From Coriobacteriia bacterium (GTDB taxonomy: Bacteria > Actinomycetota > Coriobacteriia > Coriobacteriales > RUG033): 64,000 bases of DNA. This document shows positions 8,046 to 17,269 of the stretch, piece after piece. The stretch spans positions 1 to 64,000 of the forward strand of contig JAATFL010000033.1 of assembly GCA_015655215.1 (NCBI GenBank), written 5' to 3'. The notes beneath the pieces were generated by a model that made no database searches, was not told where the DNA came from, and saw nothing but the letters and a program-made list of their open reading frames with translations. The translations under genes and the position numbers were made by a program. The first letter of the stretch is position 1, and each line of letters opens with the position of its first letter.

Positions 8046-10178
8046 CTAGAGCCAGAACTGCACTCCTTGGAGAATGGCCACATAGAGCGTGTTGTTCATC
8101 CAGGGAAGTCGTACGAACGCCTCCGCGAAGTAGGTCAAAAGATAATAGGCTCCCGTCGCGAGCATCGCCACATCGAGGAGATAGATGAAGTTCTCCCTCC
8201 ATCTGCCCGATGGCAACTGTTCCTCGGCACAGAGGATGAGCAATGCCGCGGCAAAGCCGAAGAGCATCGAGAAATCGATGGTGTACCGATAGAGCAATCC
8301 GCCCACCTCGGCATCCAAAGCGGCTATCACCGTCCCCAGTATGAGGGACAGCACGACGAAGGAGGATACGAGGACATTCTTCTTGCGCTTCAGAAGTGGC
8401 TTTATGAAGAGGAGTATCCATATAAAGGGGGCGCAGGTGATGATACCCCCGTAGGTGTGCTCGGAGTAGGTCTGTCCAAGGTACGTGTTGGTGATATCCG
8501 CCGGTGTCACGAAGGGGAAAACCGATGTCACTCCCCAAGGCTGGAACAGATAGGTGAAGATGCCCAAGGGGACGCGAGCGAGGTAGACCCCGCGATTCGT
8601 GAGATCGTTCGTCGTGAGGTTGTAGTTCGATCCGAAATTTGTCAAAGAGCCAAAGCGTGCATAGTTATACCAACCAACCCCACACGCGACGATGAGGTAA
8701 GGCGCGAGGAGCACCAGGAGATTTCGTGCACTTATGCGCGTGAACCTTGGTCTACCCCTTATGAACACCGCCCAAAAGAGGGGGAGCCCGAACAGGGAGT
8801 ACAGAAGAAACTGTGGGCGAGTCGCAAGGACGAGGGCCATGAGGGTCGATCCGACCGCGAAGCAGGTCGTCTGTCGCTTAGAATCGAGTCCAGTGAGCCA
8901 AAAGTAGAGGCCCCATATGGTCAAGGCGAGCGCCATGGTATTGGGAATCGTATACATGGAAGCATACCACTGCACGTACATGCTCCCGCTTGATATGTAG
9001 ATGCCAGCGCAGAGCAGCAGATAGACCCCAACGCTTGCCTTGGGGAACCATAATCGGGCGATGCGGTAGAGAAGGGCCATCAGTCCCGCTATCAACAGCT
9101 CCAAGCAGATGAAGGCGACCACCGCGGTGGGAAGCGACGCACCGGTGAGCAAGTAGAAGGGTAGGTAGAACACCAAGACGGGCAGCACGCCGAAGTACAC
9201 GTAATAGTGCCCCTGATAGTATGCGGCATCCCAAAAATAGGCGTCGGTAGGGTCGTCGACCCCCGTCGCCTCAGCCAAGGTGTCCCGAGCTTCCGTGTCG
9301 TAGGGGTTGTCCATCTCCACGAGCCAACTCGGGGGGGTCTCGGACAGGTAGAGGTTGCCGTTGGCGAAGCTCTCGGCGAGCATCTCGTACTGACGCTCGT
9401 GATGGTCGACCACGTTGCTGATGTTGACGAGGCTCACGCCATCCCAACCATCGGAGTTGTACGTGCTCGTCGAGAGGTCGACGGAGTGGTTGTCGAGAAG
9501 CCCGAGGGTGACGACGCTGATGGATGAGATGACGAGGGCGTAGACGAACAGTTTCCCTATCATGCCCTTTTCACTGAGGAGCTGCTTGTAGATACGGCTT
9601 TTGGGGCGGAAGAGATACAGGGCAGAGATGATACACGCAAGGAGCAGCATGCGGGTCATGTTGAACTGGAAGGGTATGTTGGCGTTGATGACGATGTCAT
9701 CAAGGGAGATCGGGTAACCGTTCATGTCAGAGAACGTGAGTTGCAGGGAGTCCGTCACCCCATCTGGATGCAGGGTCACATAGGTGCTCTTGGCAACCGA
9801 CGTGTTCACGTCCGTTGGCGACAGGTCATAGAGGGATTCGTTGCCAGCGTCCGAGAGGGAGACCTTCAAGGTGAAGGAGTAGTACTCGCCGTCGACTGGT
9901 TTGACGTAGATGTTCTCCGTGTTCGTGTCGATGCCCGCCAACAGGATGGTGTTGCTGTCGGGGGTGACGTAGATGTCCCCATTGGCATCGGTTTCGCAGA
10001 GGGACTTCAGGGAGATCGGATTGTTGGAGAGCGTCGAGAAGTAAGCGATGTTGAAGACGAACGTCTCGACCGCTGCGCTTACGGCAAGGATGGCAAGAAG
10101 CGCAAGAATCAGTCTCTTGCCGCTGGTCAGAGCGCCCCAGCGTGATCGTATCGTTTGAATCTTGTTTTTGATCACCAT
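8046..10178 (-). CDS. Polytopic membrane protein, GT-C glycosyltransferase-like
   Basis: This 710-residue protein has an N-terminal membrane helix at about 22-45. A mostly polar, probably extracellular beta-rich region spans about 46-170, followed by about ten or eleven hydrophobic helices. The topology, with large loops and clusters of W, Y and P near the membrane, resembles GT-C fold polyprenyl-phosphate-sugar transferases, but no diagnostic catalytic motif was identified. It is the last gene of a minus-strand set with a GtrA protein and a glf-like FAD enzyme, which supports a cell-surface polysaccharide role. The 3' end converges with the radical SAM gene at 7980, 65 bases away. Confidence 0.6.
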   Translation of the reverse strand: MVIKNKIQTIRSRWGALTSGKRLILALLAILAVSAAVETFVFNIAYFSTLSNNPISLKSLCETDANGDIYVTPDSNTILLAGIDTNTENIYVKPVDGEYYSFTLKVSLSDAGNESLYDLSPTDVNTSVAKSTYVTLHPDGVTDSLQLTFSDMNGYPISLDDIVINANIPFQFNMTRMLLLACIISALYLFRPKSRIYKQLLSEKGMIGKLFVYALVISSISVVTLGLLDNHSVDLSTSTYNSDGWDGVSLVNISNVVDHHERQYEMLAESFANGNLYLSETPPSWLVEMDNPYDTEARDTLAEATGVDDPTDAYFWDAAYYQGHYYVYFGVLPVLVFYLPFYLLTGASLPTAVVAFICLELLIAGLMALLYRIARLWFPKASVGVYLLLCAGIYISSGSMYVQWYASMYTIPNTMALALTIWGLYFWLTGLDSKRQTTCFAVGSTLMALVLATRPQFLLYSLFGLPLFWAVFIRGRPRFTRISARNLLVLLAPYLIVACGVGWYNYARFGSLTNFGSNYNLTTNDLTNRGVYLARVPLGIFTYLFQPWGVTSVFPFVTPADITNTYLGQTYSEHTYGGIITCAPFIWILLFIKPLLKRKKNVLVSSFVVLSLILGTVIAALDAEVGGLLYRYTIDFSMLFGFAAALLILCAEEQLPSGRWRENFIYLLDVAMLATGAYYLLTYFAEAFVRLPWMNNTLYVAILQGVQFWL

Positions 10179-10481
10179 AACCGTTTTCTATTCAGAGCAC
10201 TTCGTTGTGCAGGCGCGCATGAGCTTACGGCGATTGCAAGACATTTGAAACCAAAGTACACAGTATAGGGGAAAGGTTTTGTAGGAAACAGCTCGGTCAG
10301 TAAAGGGTCAGAAACCACGCGTGAGATTGGCAGGGAACCGCTGCCCATGGCGATGCGCCCGCATGGTACAGGAGAGCGCCCCTCGGGGCAAGGAGAATGC
10401 CTACCTGACCGGCGCCAGGTTCGCGTGTTGGCCAGGTAGGCATCGTGGAAGCCGGCGTCTGCATGAGTTTCGTAGGAAAGC
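10179..10481. other. Intergenic stretch between polysaccharide genes, with a hairpin
   Basis: About 300 bases separate the glf-like gene from the membrane-protein gene in the same transcription direction. No coding frame was seen. The only clear structure is an 11-bp inverted repeat (10397-10407 with 10433-10443, loop 25 bases), which could attenuate minus-strand transcription. A separate promoter for the membrane-protein gene may lie between the hairpin and 10179. Confidence 0.5.
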
Positions 10482-12071
10482 TTACTGTTGACCCTTCGGC
10501 CCCTCGCCGGTCTCATGGTAATCCTTCTCGGTGTTGACGTTCCAGACGTTCGTCTTGTCCGTGGTGTTCCTCTTGATGCAGTCGACGGCCTCGAAGGCGG
10601 TGAGCATGGAGTGGTCCATGTTGTTGTAGCGATGCTGCCCGTTCCGGCCGATGCAGAAGAGGTTTCCAAACCCATCGAGGTACTCGCGGACCTTGGGAAA
10701 CTCCTCATAGGTGTCGAAGTAGGCCGGATAGGCCTTCTTGACGTTGATGCGCACGGAGTCGAGCACGTCCTTCCTGTCGATGATGTCGATGCTCTCGAGC
10801 TCGCCGGTCGCGAAGTCGATGAACGTGTCATCGGGCATGGTCCACATCTCGTCGCCCTCGTTGCAGAAGTACTCGAGGCCTACCCAGACGGTCTCCTTCG
10901 GCTTGGCGACCATGTAGGGGGACCAGTTGTTGAATACCTGGAGGCGACCGATCTTCACGTCACGTTCCTGGATGTAGATCCAGCAGTCAGGAACGATGTC
11001 GTTGACGGTGGGAGTGCTGGTCGTGTTCTTGATGAGAAGCTTGTTGAGAAGCAGGCCGACGGTGATGAAGTCACGGTATGGAAGGCCATCGGCGATGCGC
11101 TTGATGTCCGTGGGTACAATCTGGCCCATCTCGTCGACGAGGTCCTTTATGGGCATGGTCGAGACGAAGTAATCACCACGGACCTGTTCTTTGGCACCAT
11201 CATGCTCGACGGTGAAGGAGTCGATGCCATCGCCCTTGGCGTTTGCCTGGACACCTACGACCTTGGTGTCGAAGTGGATCTCGCCACCGAGCCTGACGAC
11301 CTCGTCCGCGAGTGTCTCCCAAAGCTGACCAGGGCCCTTCTTCGGATACCAGAACTGTTCGATGAGCGACGTCTCGACCTTCTGCTGGTCGACCGAACCC
11401 CGATCGGGTTTGGAGCTCTTCTGGAAGGCGGCCTTCACGGTCTTCCAGAGCGAGAGGCCCTTGATGCGCTGGGCTCCCCAATCGGCGGACATGGCACTGG
11501 GGTTCCTACCCCAGACCTTTTCGGTGTAGTCCTCGAAGAACATCTCGTACAGCGGGCGTCCGAACCGGTTGACCATGAAGTCCTCAAGGGTGACCTCGGG
11601 GCGCTTGTGCAAGGCCGACCCGATGTAACCGAAGCCGGCGCTCATCGTGCGTGGAAGGCCCATGTTCGCGAACGTCTGCCATTTGAGGGAGATGGGGTAA
11701 TCGAAGAACTTGCGCAGATAGAAGATGCGCGACACGCGATGTCGGATGAGCAGCGTGCGATCGGTCTTCTCCGGGTCGGGACCGCCGGGGACGAGCGGTT
11801 TCTCACGGCCGAGGTCCCTGTCGTCGCTCGACGGGGCACCCTGGACGGGCATGAGCTTCTCCCAGAAATCCATGACATCCCGGTTCTTGGAGAAGAACCG
11901 GTGACCGCCGATGTCGATGCGGTTCCCGTTGTGCTCGACGGTCTTCGAGATTCCGCCGATCATGTCGGTCTCCTCATAGATGATCGGCTTCACGTCAGTC
12001 TCGGTGAGGAGCTTATACGCGGCGGTCAGGCCTGCGGGGCCGGCGCCTGCGATGATCATGGTTTTTGACAC
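10482..12071 (-). CDS. FAD-dependent oxidoreductase, UDP-galactopyranose mutase/amine oxidase-like
   Basis: This 529-residue protein begins with an FAD Rossmann motif ([10 protein letters not shown]), followed by [10 protein letters not shown] and [11 protein letters not shown]. That order is characteristic of the Glf/protoporphyrinogen-oxidase-like group in bacterial polysaccharide clusters. A late segment [11 protein letters not shown] fits the C-terminal flavin-contact region. Such proteins often sit beside GtrA-type membrane proteins and polyprenyl-linked sugar transferases, and the same neighbours are found here. The likely role is modification of a sugar or sugar lipid for export, by inference from context. 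It lies 32 bases after the GtrA gene and is probably cotranscribed with it. Confidence 0.75.
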   Translation of the reverse strand: MSKTMIIAGAGPAGLTAAYKLLTETDVKPIIYEETDMIGGISKTVEHNGNRIDIGGHRFFSKNRDVMDFWEKLMPVQGAPSSDDRDLGREKPLVPGGPDPEKTDRTLLIRHRVSRIFYLRKFFDYPISLKWQTFANMGLPRTMSAGFGYIGSALHKRPEVTLEDFMVNRFGRPLYEMFFEDYTEKVWGRNPSAMSADWGAQRIKGLSLWKTVKAAFQKSSKPDRGSVDQQKVETSLIEQFWYPKKGPGQLWETLADEVVRLGGEIHFDTKVVGVQANAKGDGIDSFTVEHDGAKEQVRGDYFVSTMPIKDLVDEMGQIVPTDIKRIADGLPYRDFITVGLLLNKLLIKNTTSTPTVNDIVPDCWIYIQERDVKIGRLQVFNNWSPYMVAKPKETVWVGLEYFCNEGDEMWTMPDDTFIDFATGELESIDIIDRKDVLDSVRINVKKAYPAYFDTYEEFPKVREYLDGFGNLFCIGRNGQHRYNNMDHSMLTAFEAVDCIKRNTTDKTNVWNVNTEKDYHETGEGPKGQQ

Positions 12072-12103
12072 CTTTTCCTCTTTCTTCCCTCGTCCGTCTA
12101 CCG

Positions 12104-12532
12104 CTATTGCTTGAATATGGTCACTTTCCGTGCGATGTAGTTCCAGAAGAGCACGAGTGCTGCCACGACCACCTTGATGGCGAGGTAATGGGCATCACCG
12201 ACCAGCGTTATCCCTGCCATCATGCCCAACTCCGTGAGCACGAGGCCGATGGCCCCGATGGCTCCGAAGATGAGGAAGGACTGGGTCTGCTTGCCTCTGA
12301 CCTTCTCCTTGCCGTTCTTGAAGACGAAGATGATCGAGAAGATGTAGTTGAAGATGAGTCCGATGACGAACCCGATGGCGGTGGCGATGTACGTGCCCGT
12401 CTCGCCCATCTGAGAGAAGAAGAACTCCTTGCAGACGAACAGCGTCCCCGTGTCGATGAGGAACGCCAGGCCACCCACCAGACCATACCGCATGAACTCC
12501 AGGAAAGGTTCCCTGAGACCCTGTTTAGCCAA
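12104..12532 (-). CDS. GtrA-family membrane protein
   Basis: This small protein of 142 residues has four predicted membrane helices. The first begins at about residue 11 with the typical GtrA pattern [13 protein letters not shown]. GtrA proteins are thought to help flip polyprenyl-phosphate-linked sugars across the membrane for wall or O-antigen modification. It is the first gene of the minus-strand polysaccharide set, followed closely by the FAD oxidoreductase. The length and helix count are normal for the family. Confidence 0.88.
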   Translation of the reverse strand: MAKQGLREPFLEFMRYGLVGGLAFLIDTGTLFVCKEFFFSQMGETGTYIATAIGFVIGLIFNYIFSIIFVFKNGKEKVRGKQTQSFLIFGAIGAIGLVLTELGMMAGITLVGDAHYLAIKVVVAALVLFWNYIARKVTIFKQ

Positions 12533-12881
12533 GCGAAGTCCTCCGTTGCTACGTGACAGAGAGTTACCGATATCACAGGTGCGTCCTAGCGTGGTATTGG
12601 TTCGTACGACAATTGAAAGATGATATCATCAACTGACCGTGCGGGACTTCGAGAACGTAAGGGCATTCTTCTGGAAAGGGGTACGGGTATCCTTTGAGGT
12701 GATGGTGGTTCGCGCCATCGGCGCCGAGCGAGGCTCCGGGGACGGGGTGCCTCAACCCACGACGGTATCCATGGAGTCGACGGTATCGTATCGGTATCCC
12801 CAGGTGGGTAGGTTGCCAAATCGAGCTACGATGGTGGCAAGATGCTCCCGATGATATGAGAAGGAGAGTGAAGGAGACTCG
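12533..12881. other. Divergent intergenic region with short direct repeats
   Basis: This 349-base gap separates the GtrA operon from the zinc-ribbon-like membrane protein. No gene is supported. It contains two exact copies of GACGGTATC at 12761-12769 and 12779-12787, 18 bases apart, and a third partial copy starting at 12792. Such phased repeats could be a regulator site for the gene at 12882; this is inference. Confidence 0.4.
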
Positions 12882-14045
12882 ATGTCCTGCCCAAATCGTG
12901 GAGGCGATACACCTGAAGCGGAATTCTGCGATATGCATGGAGTTCCCCCGAAGGGTCCCATAGCACAGTCCAACCTCCCGTCGGCTCCCGGGGATCTTCC
13001 AAATCCCAAAGCTGGGCACGGCGAACACCTGGAGGGGACGACCGGTGATGATGGTGGTGCGGACGAGGCTGTGCCGCCAAGGCGTGGGATGTCAAAGAAG
13101 CTGAAGAGGGTCATCGCGGGTGTCGCGGCCGGTGCACTCGTCGTGGTGCTCGGCCTTGGAGTTCTCGCATCCCATCAGCAGGACCTTGTCCAAAAGCGAC
13201 AGGCTCAAGCGGCGCAGGAGGTGCAGGCGGCGCAGGATGCGCAGGAGAAGTGGGATGAGCTTCCCACCCAGACGGCATATCTGAACCTTGCATCGCTCGT
13301 GAAGGGCAAGGCCACCATCGAGGAAAGCGGCTTGCAAAAGCGGACGGTGACGATTGCCGGCAAGGAGATCGTCTACTATCTTCCCAACGCGAGGATTCTC
13401 GCTGCAAAGAGCGGGGTGGATGATGCCAATGAGGCCGAGGCCACCGCACAAGCCTATTATGGCGCTGCGAACGCGCTCATCAACGCGCTCCTCGATCACT
13501 ATGGGACGTCCACGGATCGTTTCGTATCGCTTGACGGGCTGTTGGATCGCGGTCTTACCCAAGAGCAGCTGGACACCATGGAGGACATACCGCTGTACAT
13601 CTGTTTTTCGACGAGCGTCGAGAAGACCAACGGAGGTACGTATCCCGAGCTGAGCAACGCCGCCTATGTGATGGTGAGCGATGAGTCGGCCTCTGCCGCG
13701 TCCGACATCCTGTCCGCCGTCGAGCTGGATGCCCTGCTCCCCGTGGTGACGACGGAGGCTTCCGATGCGCCGATACTCGTTGGCTACGATGGGGATCCCT
13801 ATATCAGCGCCAGGGGCACCACGGGTTTGATGTACCAGGATACAAGCGCATGTGCGATGGGGTATCGGAAGTATGTGAGCACGGATTCATACGATGGGTT
13901 GTCCATACGCACGATGTACTGTGTCGGGACATTCGACCTGATCTCCATCAACGACGAGTTCAGCAAGTCGTTGACCTTGAACAAGCGTGATAATCTCTTC
14001 GAAGGGACGATCGCCGATATCGTCACCGAGGACACGGAAAGCTAG
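12882..14045 (+). CDS. Membrane-anchored protein with degenerate N-terminal zinc ribbon
   Basis: This 387-residue protein is of unknown function. Residues 1-20 have the spacing of the small zinc ribbon that opens many Gram-positive membrane proteins (C-P-N-C-G, then F-C-x-x-C-G). Here the second cysteine is Arg (C-P-N-R-G) and the last is His (C-D-M-H-G). A proline- and glycine-rich linker follows, then one membrane helix at about 80-100. A short coiled segment rich in Q, A and E (about 103-130) precedes an extracellular domain with no motif that I recognise. A GGAGA-type ribosome site precedes the ATG. It is isolated from its neighbours and convergent with the LysR gene. Confidence 0.75.
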   Translation: MSCPNRGGDTPEAEFCDMHGVPPKGPIAQSNLPSAPGDLPNPKAGHGEHLEGTTGDDGGADEAVPPRRGMSKKLKRVIAGVAAGALVVVLGLGVLASHQQDLVQKRQAQAAQEVQAAQDAQEKWDELPTQTAYLNLASLVKGKATIEESGLQKRTVTIAGKEIVYYLPNARILAAKSGVDDANEAEATAQAYYGAANALINALLDHYGTSTDRFVSLDGLLDRGLTQEQLDTMEDIPLYICFSTSVEKTNGGTYPELSNAAYVMVSDESASAASDILSAVELDALLPVVTTEASDAPILVGYDGDPYISARGTTGLMYQDTSACAMGYRKYVSTDSYDGLSIRTMYCVGTFDLISINDEFSKSLTLNKRDNLFEGTIADIVTEDTES

Positions 14046-14096
14046 AAGGCCGAGGAGCATGCTTTTAGCTGCCACACCGAGCGGGACGGAAGTCCT

Positions 14097-15026
14097 CTAG
14101 CGGCGATTGAGCTTGTAACGCGTGCGTGCGGATCGCTGGAGTCTCTCGGTGTAGGAAACGCAGTAATCGATGAAGAGTCGCTCGGGGTCGGTGATCGTGT
14201 GCAAGGGGAGGTGTGAGATACCTAAACTCCAGCTGATGCCATCGAGGGGAATGTCGATGACCCTGCTGTCGCGGCTGAATATGGCAAGGTCGGCAAGGTG
14301 CTGAGGACAGAACCCGAGGCCGTTGTCATCGAGGGCGAACTCGTATATCCAGAAAAGCTCTCGTGATTGCGTGACCTCTGGGGGCTCGATGCCCGCCTTC
14401 TTGCACGCGTCGAGCAGCAGCAGATAGCATTTGAACTCCTCGCCTGGGATGGCGACGCTCTGTCCCGAGAGGTCTTCGATGGTGAGGGCTCGTTTCTTGC
14501 TGAGGGGGTTGTTCCGATTGACCCAGTACCTCACCTCGGAACGGTAGAGCTCGGTGGTGGTGAACTCGCAATCGTAGGGATAGATGGTGAGAGCGAGGTC
14601 GAAGACGGCGCTTCGCAGCGACTCCTCGCATATCGCATCCGTCTCCTCGGCATAGGTCACCTTGATTCCCGCGTGCTCGGCTTCGAAACCTCTGAGAAAA
14701 TCCGGGCCAAGGAAGCCGATGATGCCCAGGGAGGTGCCCAGATGTATCCTACCCACCTGCGCTTTCTTGATGTGGTTGAAGTTCTCACGGAGAAGCAGGT
14801 AATCATCCTGCCACTTCCGCACGAAGCAGACAAGTTCATCGGCATAGGCCGTTGGCCTGCGTGAGCCGTCCTTCTCGAATACGAACAGGGGAACGGCCAG
14901 TTCGCGTTCGAGAGATTGGATTGCCTTCGTGAACCCCTGCGAGGACATGGGGATCTTCTCGGCAGCCGCTGCGAAACTCGGTGTCTCGTAGGCTACGACA
15001 AAATAATCCAGTTGTTCTTTTCGCAT
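14097..15026 (-). CDS. LysR-family transcriptional regulator
   Basis: The protein is 309 residues when started at the ATG at 15026, which has GAGGGA nine bases upstream. The open frame extends further but that part is not protein-like. Residues about 1-60 are a winged helix-turn-helix (E-Q-L-D-Y-F-V-V-A-Y followed by F-A-A-A-A-E-K). The rest matches a LysR effector-binding domain. It is divergent from exported flavoprotein 2, with about 257 bases between the starts. The usual LysR arrangement suggests that it activates that gene in response to the substrate or a product. LysR T-N11-A sites should lie in the gap; I did not assign one. Confidence 0.88.
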   Translation of the reverse strand: MRKEQLDYFVVAYETPSFAAAAEKIPMSSQGFTKAIQSLERELAVPLFVFEKDGSRRPTAYADELVCFVRKWQDDYLLLRENFNHIKKAQVGRIHLGTSLGIIGFLGPDFLRGFEAEHAGIKVTYAEETDAICEESLRSAVFDLALTIYPYDCEFTTTELYRSEVRYWVNRNNPLSKKRALTIEDLSGQSVAIPGEEFKCYLLLLDACKKAGIEPPEVTQSRELFWIYEFALDDNGLGFCPQHLADLAIFSRDSRVIDIPLDGISWSLGISHLPLHTITDPERLFIDYCVSYTERLQRSARTRYKLNRR

Positions 15027-15283
15027 GGATGACCATCCCTCATGATATCCCCAAGAACATGAACCCCATCGTGAGTATACCGGTTTTGGGTCAACAGGTT
15101 TCCTACAAAACGTGCTTCCTCGCCGTTTCCGCATCCTGCGTGAGGGGGATGTAACTTTATCGCTCAGGGGGTAACTTTTCGTTCCATGGTTTCTCCACAT
15201 TGCGTTTCGTGGCGCCTGCATACTTGGGACATGCCATCGGGGGATGGCGATTCGAAAACCGGGATCCGAAGAGAGGAGTTCCA

Positions 15284-16984
15284 ATGAAACGTAGCAAGCA
15301 GGACTATGACGAACCCATGGACGAGAGGATGGGCGGCACGGGTATCAGTCGTCGCGCCTTCCTCGCTGGCGCCAGCATCATGACGGCAGGTGCTGCGACG
15401 TTCGCCCTTGCGGGTTGTGGTGCATCGAATACGAATACGACATCATCCGCAGCCGACAGCACGGACACCGCGTCCTCGACTGACATCTGGGCCATTGAGG
15501 ATCTTGCCAGCCCCTCGGAGACCATCACGGCGGATGTGTGCATCGTCGGCGGGGGCGGTACGGGAACGGCCGCTGCCATCGAGGCGATCGACCTCGGACT
15601 CAAGACCGTCGTCATCGAGCGGTTGGGCGGCTATGGCGGTTCGTTCATCGGCACGGAGGGTATGACCGGCTTCGAGACCCATTGGACCAAGGCGGCGGGC
15701 GTCACCTACACCGTCCAGCAGGCCGTTGCCAACTGCCTCAAGTACCACCACTGGATCCCTCAGCATCAACTGTACGAGAACTTCTTCGGGCAGACGGCCG
15801 AGACCATCTCATGGCTCGAGGGCCACGGAATCAAGTTCGACTCCGTCGTCGCCTTGGGCACTTCGCCGGTCGCGTGGCACGTCTACGACAAAGGCACCGC
15901 AGCGAGCCCCGGCGGCTATTTCATGCAGTGCTTTGGCGCCGAGGCGCAGAACCTTGGCATCGAGGCGCACTTCAACACCTACGCCAAGAAGATCGTCATG
16001 GAGGATGGCAAGGTAGCCGGTCTCCTCGCGCAGAAGGACGATGGGTCGATCCTCAAGGTCGAGGCGCCGGTCGTCATCCTCGGTGGCGGCGGGTATGCCA
16101 ACAACGAGGACATGCTCTACAGCATCTCCGAGACCAAGAACGAGAACATCCAGGCACTGGGCATGAACTGCCGCAACGGAGACAGCCTGGTCATGGCGAA
16201 GGATGCGGGAGCGGCCTTCGCCGAGAGCGTCGGCACCGTGATGTGGTGCGGTCCCGTCGCCATCGGTGCCATCCAGGCCACGTGGACCACGGATGCGTAT
16301 TCCGCCGGCGTGCAACCGGTGCTGTGGCTCAACGAGAAGGCCGAGCGCTTCTGCCGCGAGGACCTCTGGCTCGACGATTTCGCAGGTGCGGGGATTTGCG
16401 TGCGCAACCAGACCAAGACATACGTGATGTTCTCCGATGCCGACATGCAATACTGGGAGACGACCGGTCCGTACGGCCAGGTGTTCTCGTTCGGGGCGAT
16501 CGGTAAGGCGCTCACGACGGCACGTGCCACCCTGCAGGCGTGCGACTCCGTGCACGTCGGCGGCAGCATCGCCGAGGTGGCTCAGGCCGCCGGACTCGAT
16601 CCCGACGCACTTGCGGCCACCGTCACCCGCTACAACACGCAGTGCGCTGCTGCGAAGGGCCTAGGCGATGACGATACGACCGCCGATGCGGATTTCGGCA
16701 AGCGTGCACGGTACATGCATGGGCTTGATGCAGGTCCCTACTGGCTTCTTGAGGTCGCGGACGGCTACTACACCACATGTGGTGGCATCAAGGTAAACGA
16801 GAACATCCAGGTCGTAGGCACGGACGGGGAGGTCATCCCCGGCCTGTACTCAGGTGGTTCGGATGCGGGTGGACTCTATGGCGATTCGTATGACGTCTCC
16901 TGGGCGCCTGGCTCGCAAGCCGCATGGGCGGTCAACTCCGGGCGTCTCGCCATCAAGGACGCGGTCGACTACCTCAAGAAGTAG
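15284..16984 (+). CDS. Exported FAD-dependent reductase 2 (fumarate reductase-like flavoprotein)
   Basis: The protein is 566 residues, starting at the ATG at 15284 behind GAGAGGAG; the longer open frame lacks a ribosome site. A twin-arginine motif (S-R-R-A-F at 22-26) and a lipobox (L-A-G-C45) indicate export as a folded lipoprotein. The FAD motif is V-C-I-V-G-G-G-G-T-G near residue 85. The C-terminal flavin motif is G-L-Y-S-G-G-S-D-A-G-G, followed by G-D-S-Y-D. Neither the N-R-x-G-G-N substrate motif of fumarate reductases nor any haem or FMN domain is seen. The substrate is therefore probably not fumarate. Its divergent LysR neighbour is the likely regulator. Confidence 0.88.
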   Translation: MKRSKQDYDEPMDERMGGTGISRRAFLAGASIMTAGAATFALAGCGASNTNTTSSAADSTDTASSTDIWAIEDLASPSETITADVCIVGGGGTGTAAAIEAIDLGLKTVVIERLGGYGGSFIGTEGMTGFETHWTKAAGVTYTVQQAVANCLKYHHWIPQHQLYENFFGQTAETISWLEGHGIKFDSVVALGTSPVAWHVYDKGTAASPGGYFMQCFGAEAQNLGIEAHFNTYAKKIVMEDGKVAGLLAQKDDGSILKVEAPVVILGGGGYANNEDMLYSISETKNENIQALGMNCRNGDSLVMAKDAGAAFAESVGTVMWCGPVAIGAIQATWTTDAYSAGVQPVLWLNEKAERFCREDLWLDDFAGAGICVRNQTKTYVMFSDADMQYWETTGPYGQVFSFGAIGKALTTARATLQACDSVHVGGSIAEVAQAAGLDPDALAATVTRYNTQCAAAKGLGDDDTTADADFGKRARYMHGLDAGPYWLLEVADGYYTTCGGIKVNENIQVVGTDGEVIPGLYSGGSDAGGLYGDSYDVSWAPGSQAAWAVNSGRLAIKDAVDYLKK

Positions 16985-17059
16985 GTTGACCGAAGGGGTG
17001 GGTGGCTGAGTGCGCAAGCACCGGTGCGCCCAGAAGGGAACTCCGTCCCGATGAGGCTT

Positions 17060-17092
17060 CTCCCGGCAGCATCACCATCGTGCTGTCGGGAG
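17060..17092 (+). terminator. Hairpin downstream of flavoprotein 2
   Basis: A 12-bp stem with one G-T pair (17060-17071 with 17081-17092) and a 9-base loop lies about 75 bases past the stop of flavoprotein 2. No T-run follows. It is likely a terminator or mRNA-stabilising hairpin. Confidence 0.5.
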
Positions 17093-17171
17093 GAGCGAGG
17101 TTCGCCTTGCCTGCCCTGCCGTACAGCCTGCTGTGCGGACCAGGCTCTGTGTTCTTTCTCGGCCATTCCCG

Positions 17172-17209
17172 GTTGTCGAGGGTGGCAATGGTACCATCGT
17201 CTCGACAAC
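17172..17209. promoter_or_regulatory. Inverted repeat upstream of the membrane-protein gene
   Basis: A 9-bp inverted repeat (TTGTCGAG core, 17172-17180 with 17201-17209) encloses a second, 10-base palindrome (ATGGTACCAT, 17188-17197). It ends about 60 bases before the ATG at 17270. Its position fits an operator or a leader hairpin. Confidence 0.35.
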
Positions 17210-17269
17210 GCGTTCGAGCATACTCGGCTGACCTCATGGCGGGTGTCGGAGCGTGAGGGAGGAGAGACG

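Noticed and set aside
10488-12068. 526-residue open frame on the plus strand
   Set aside because: It lies exactly opposite the FAD oxidoreductase, has unnatural composition rich in V, D, G and L, and has no motif. It is an antisense shadow of a GC-rich gene.
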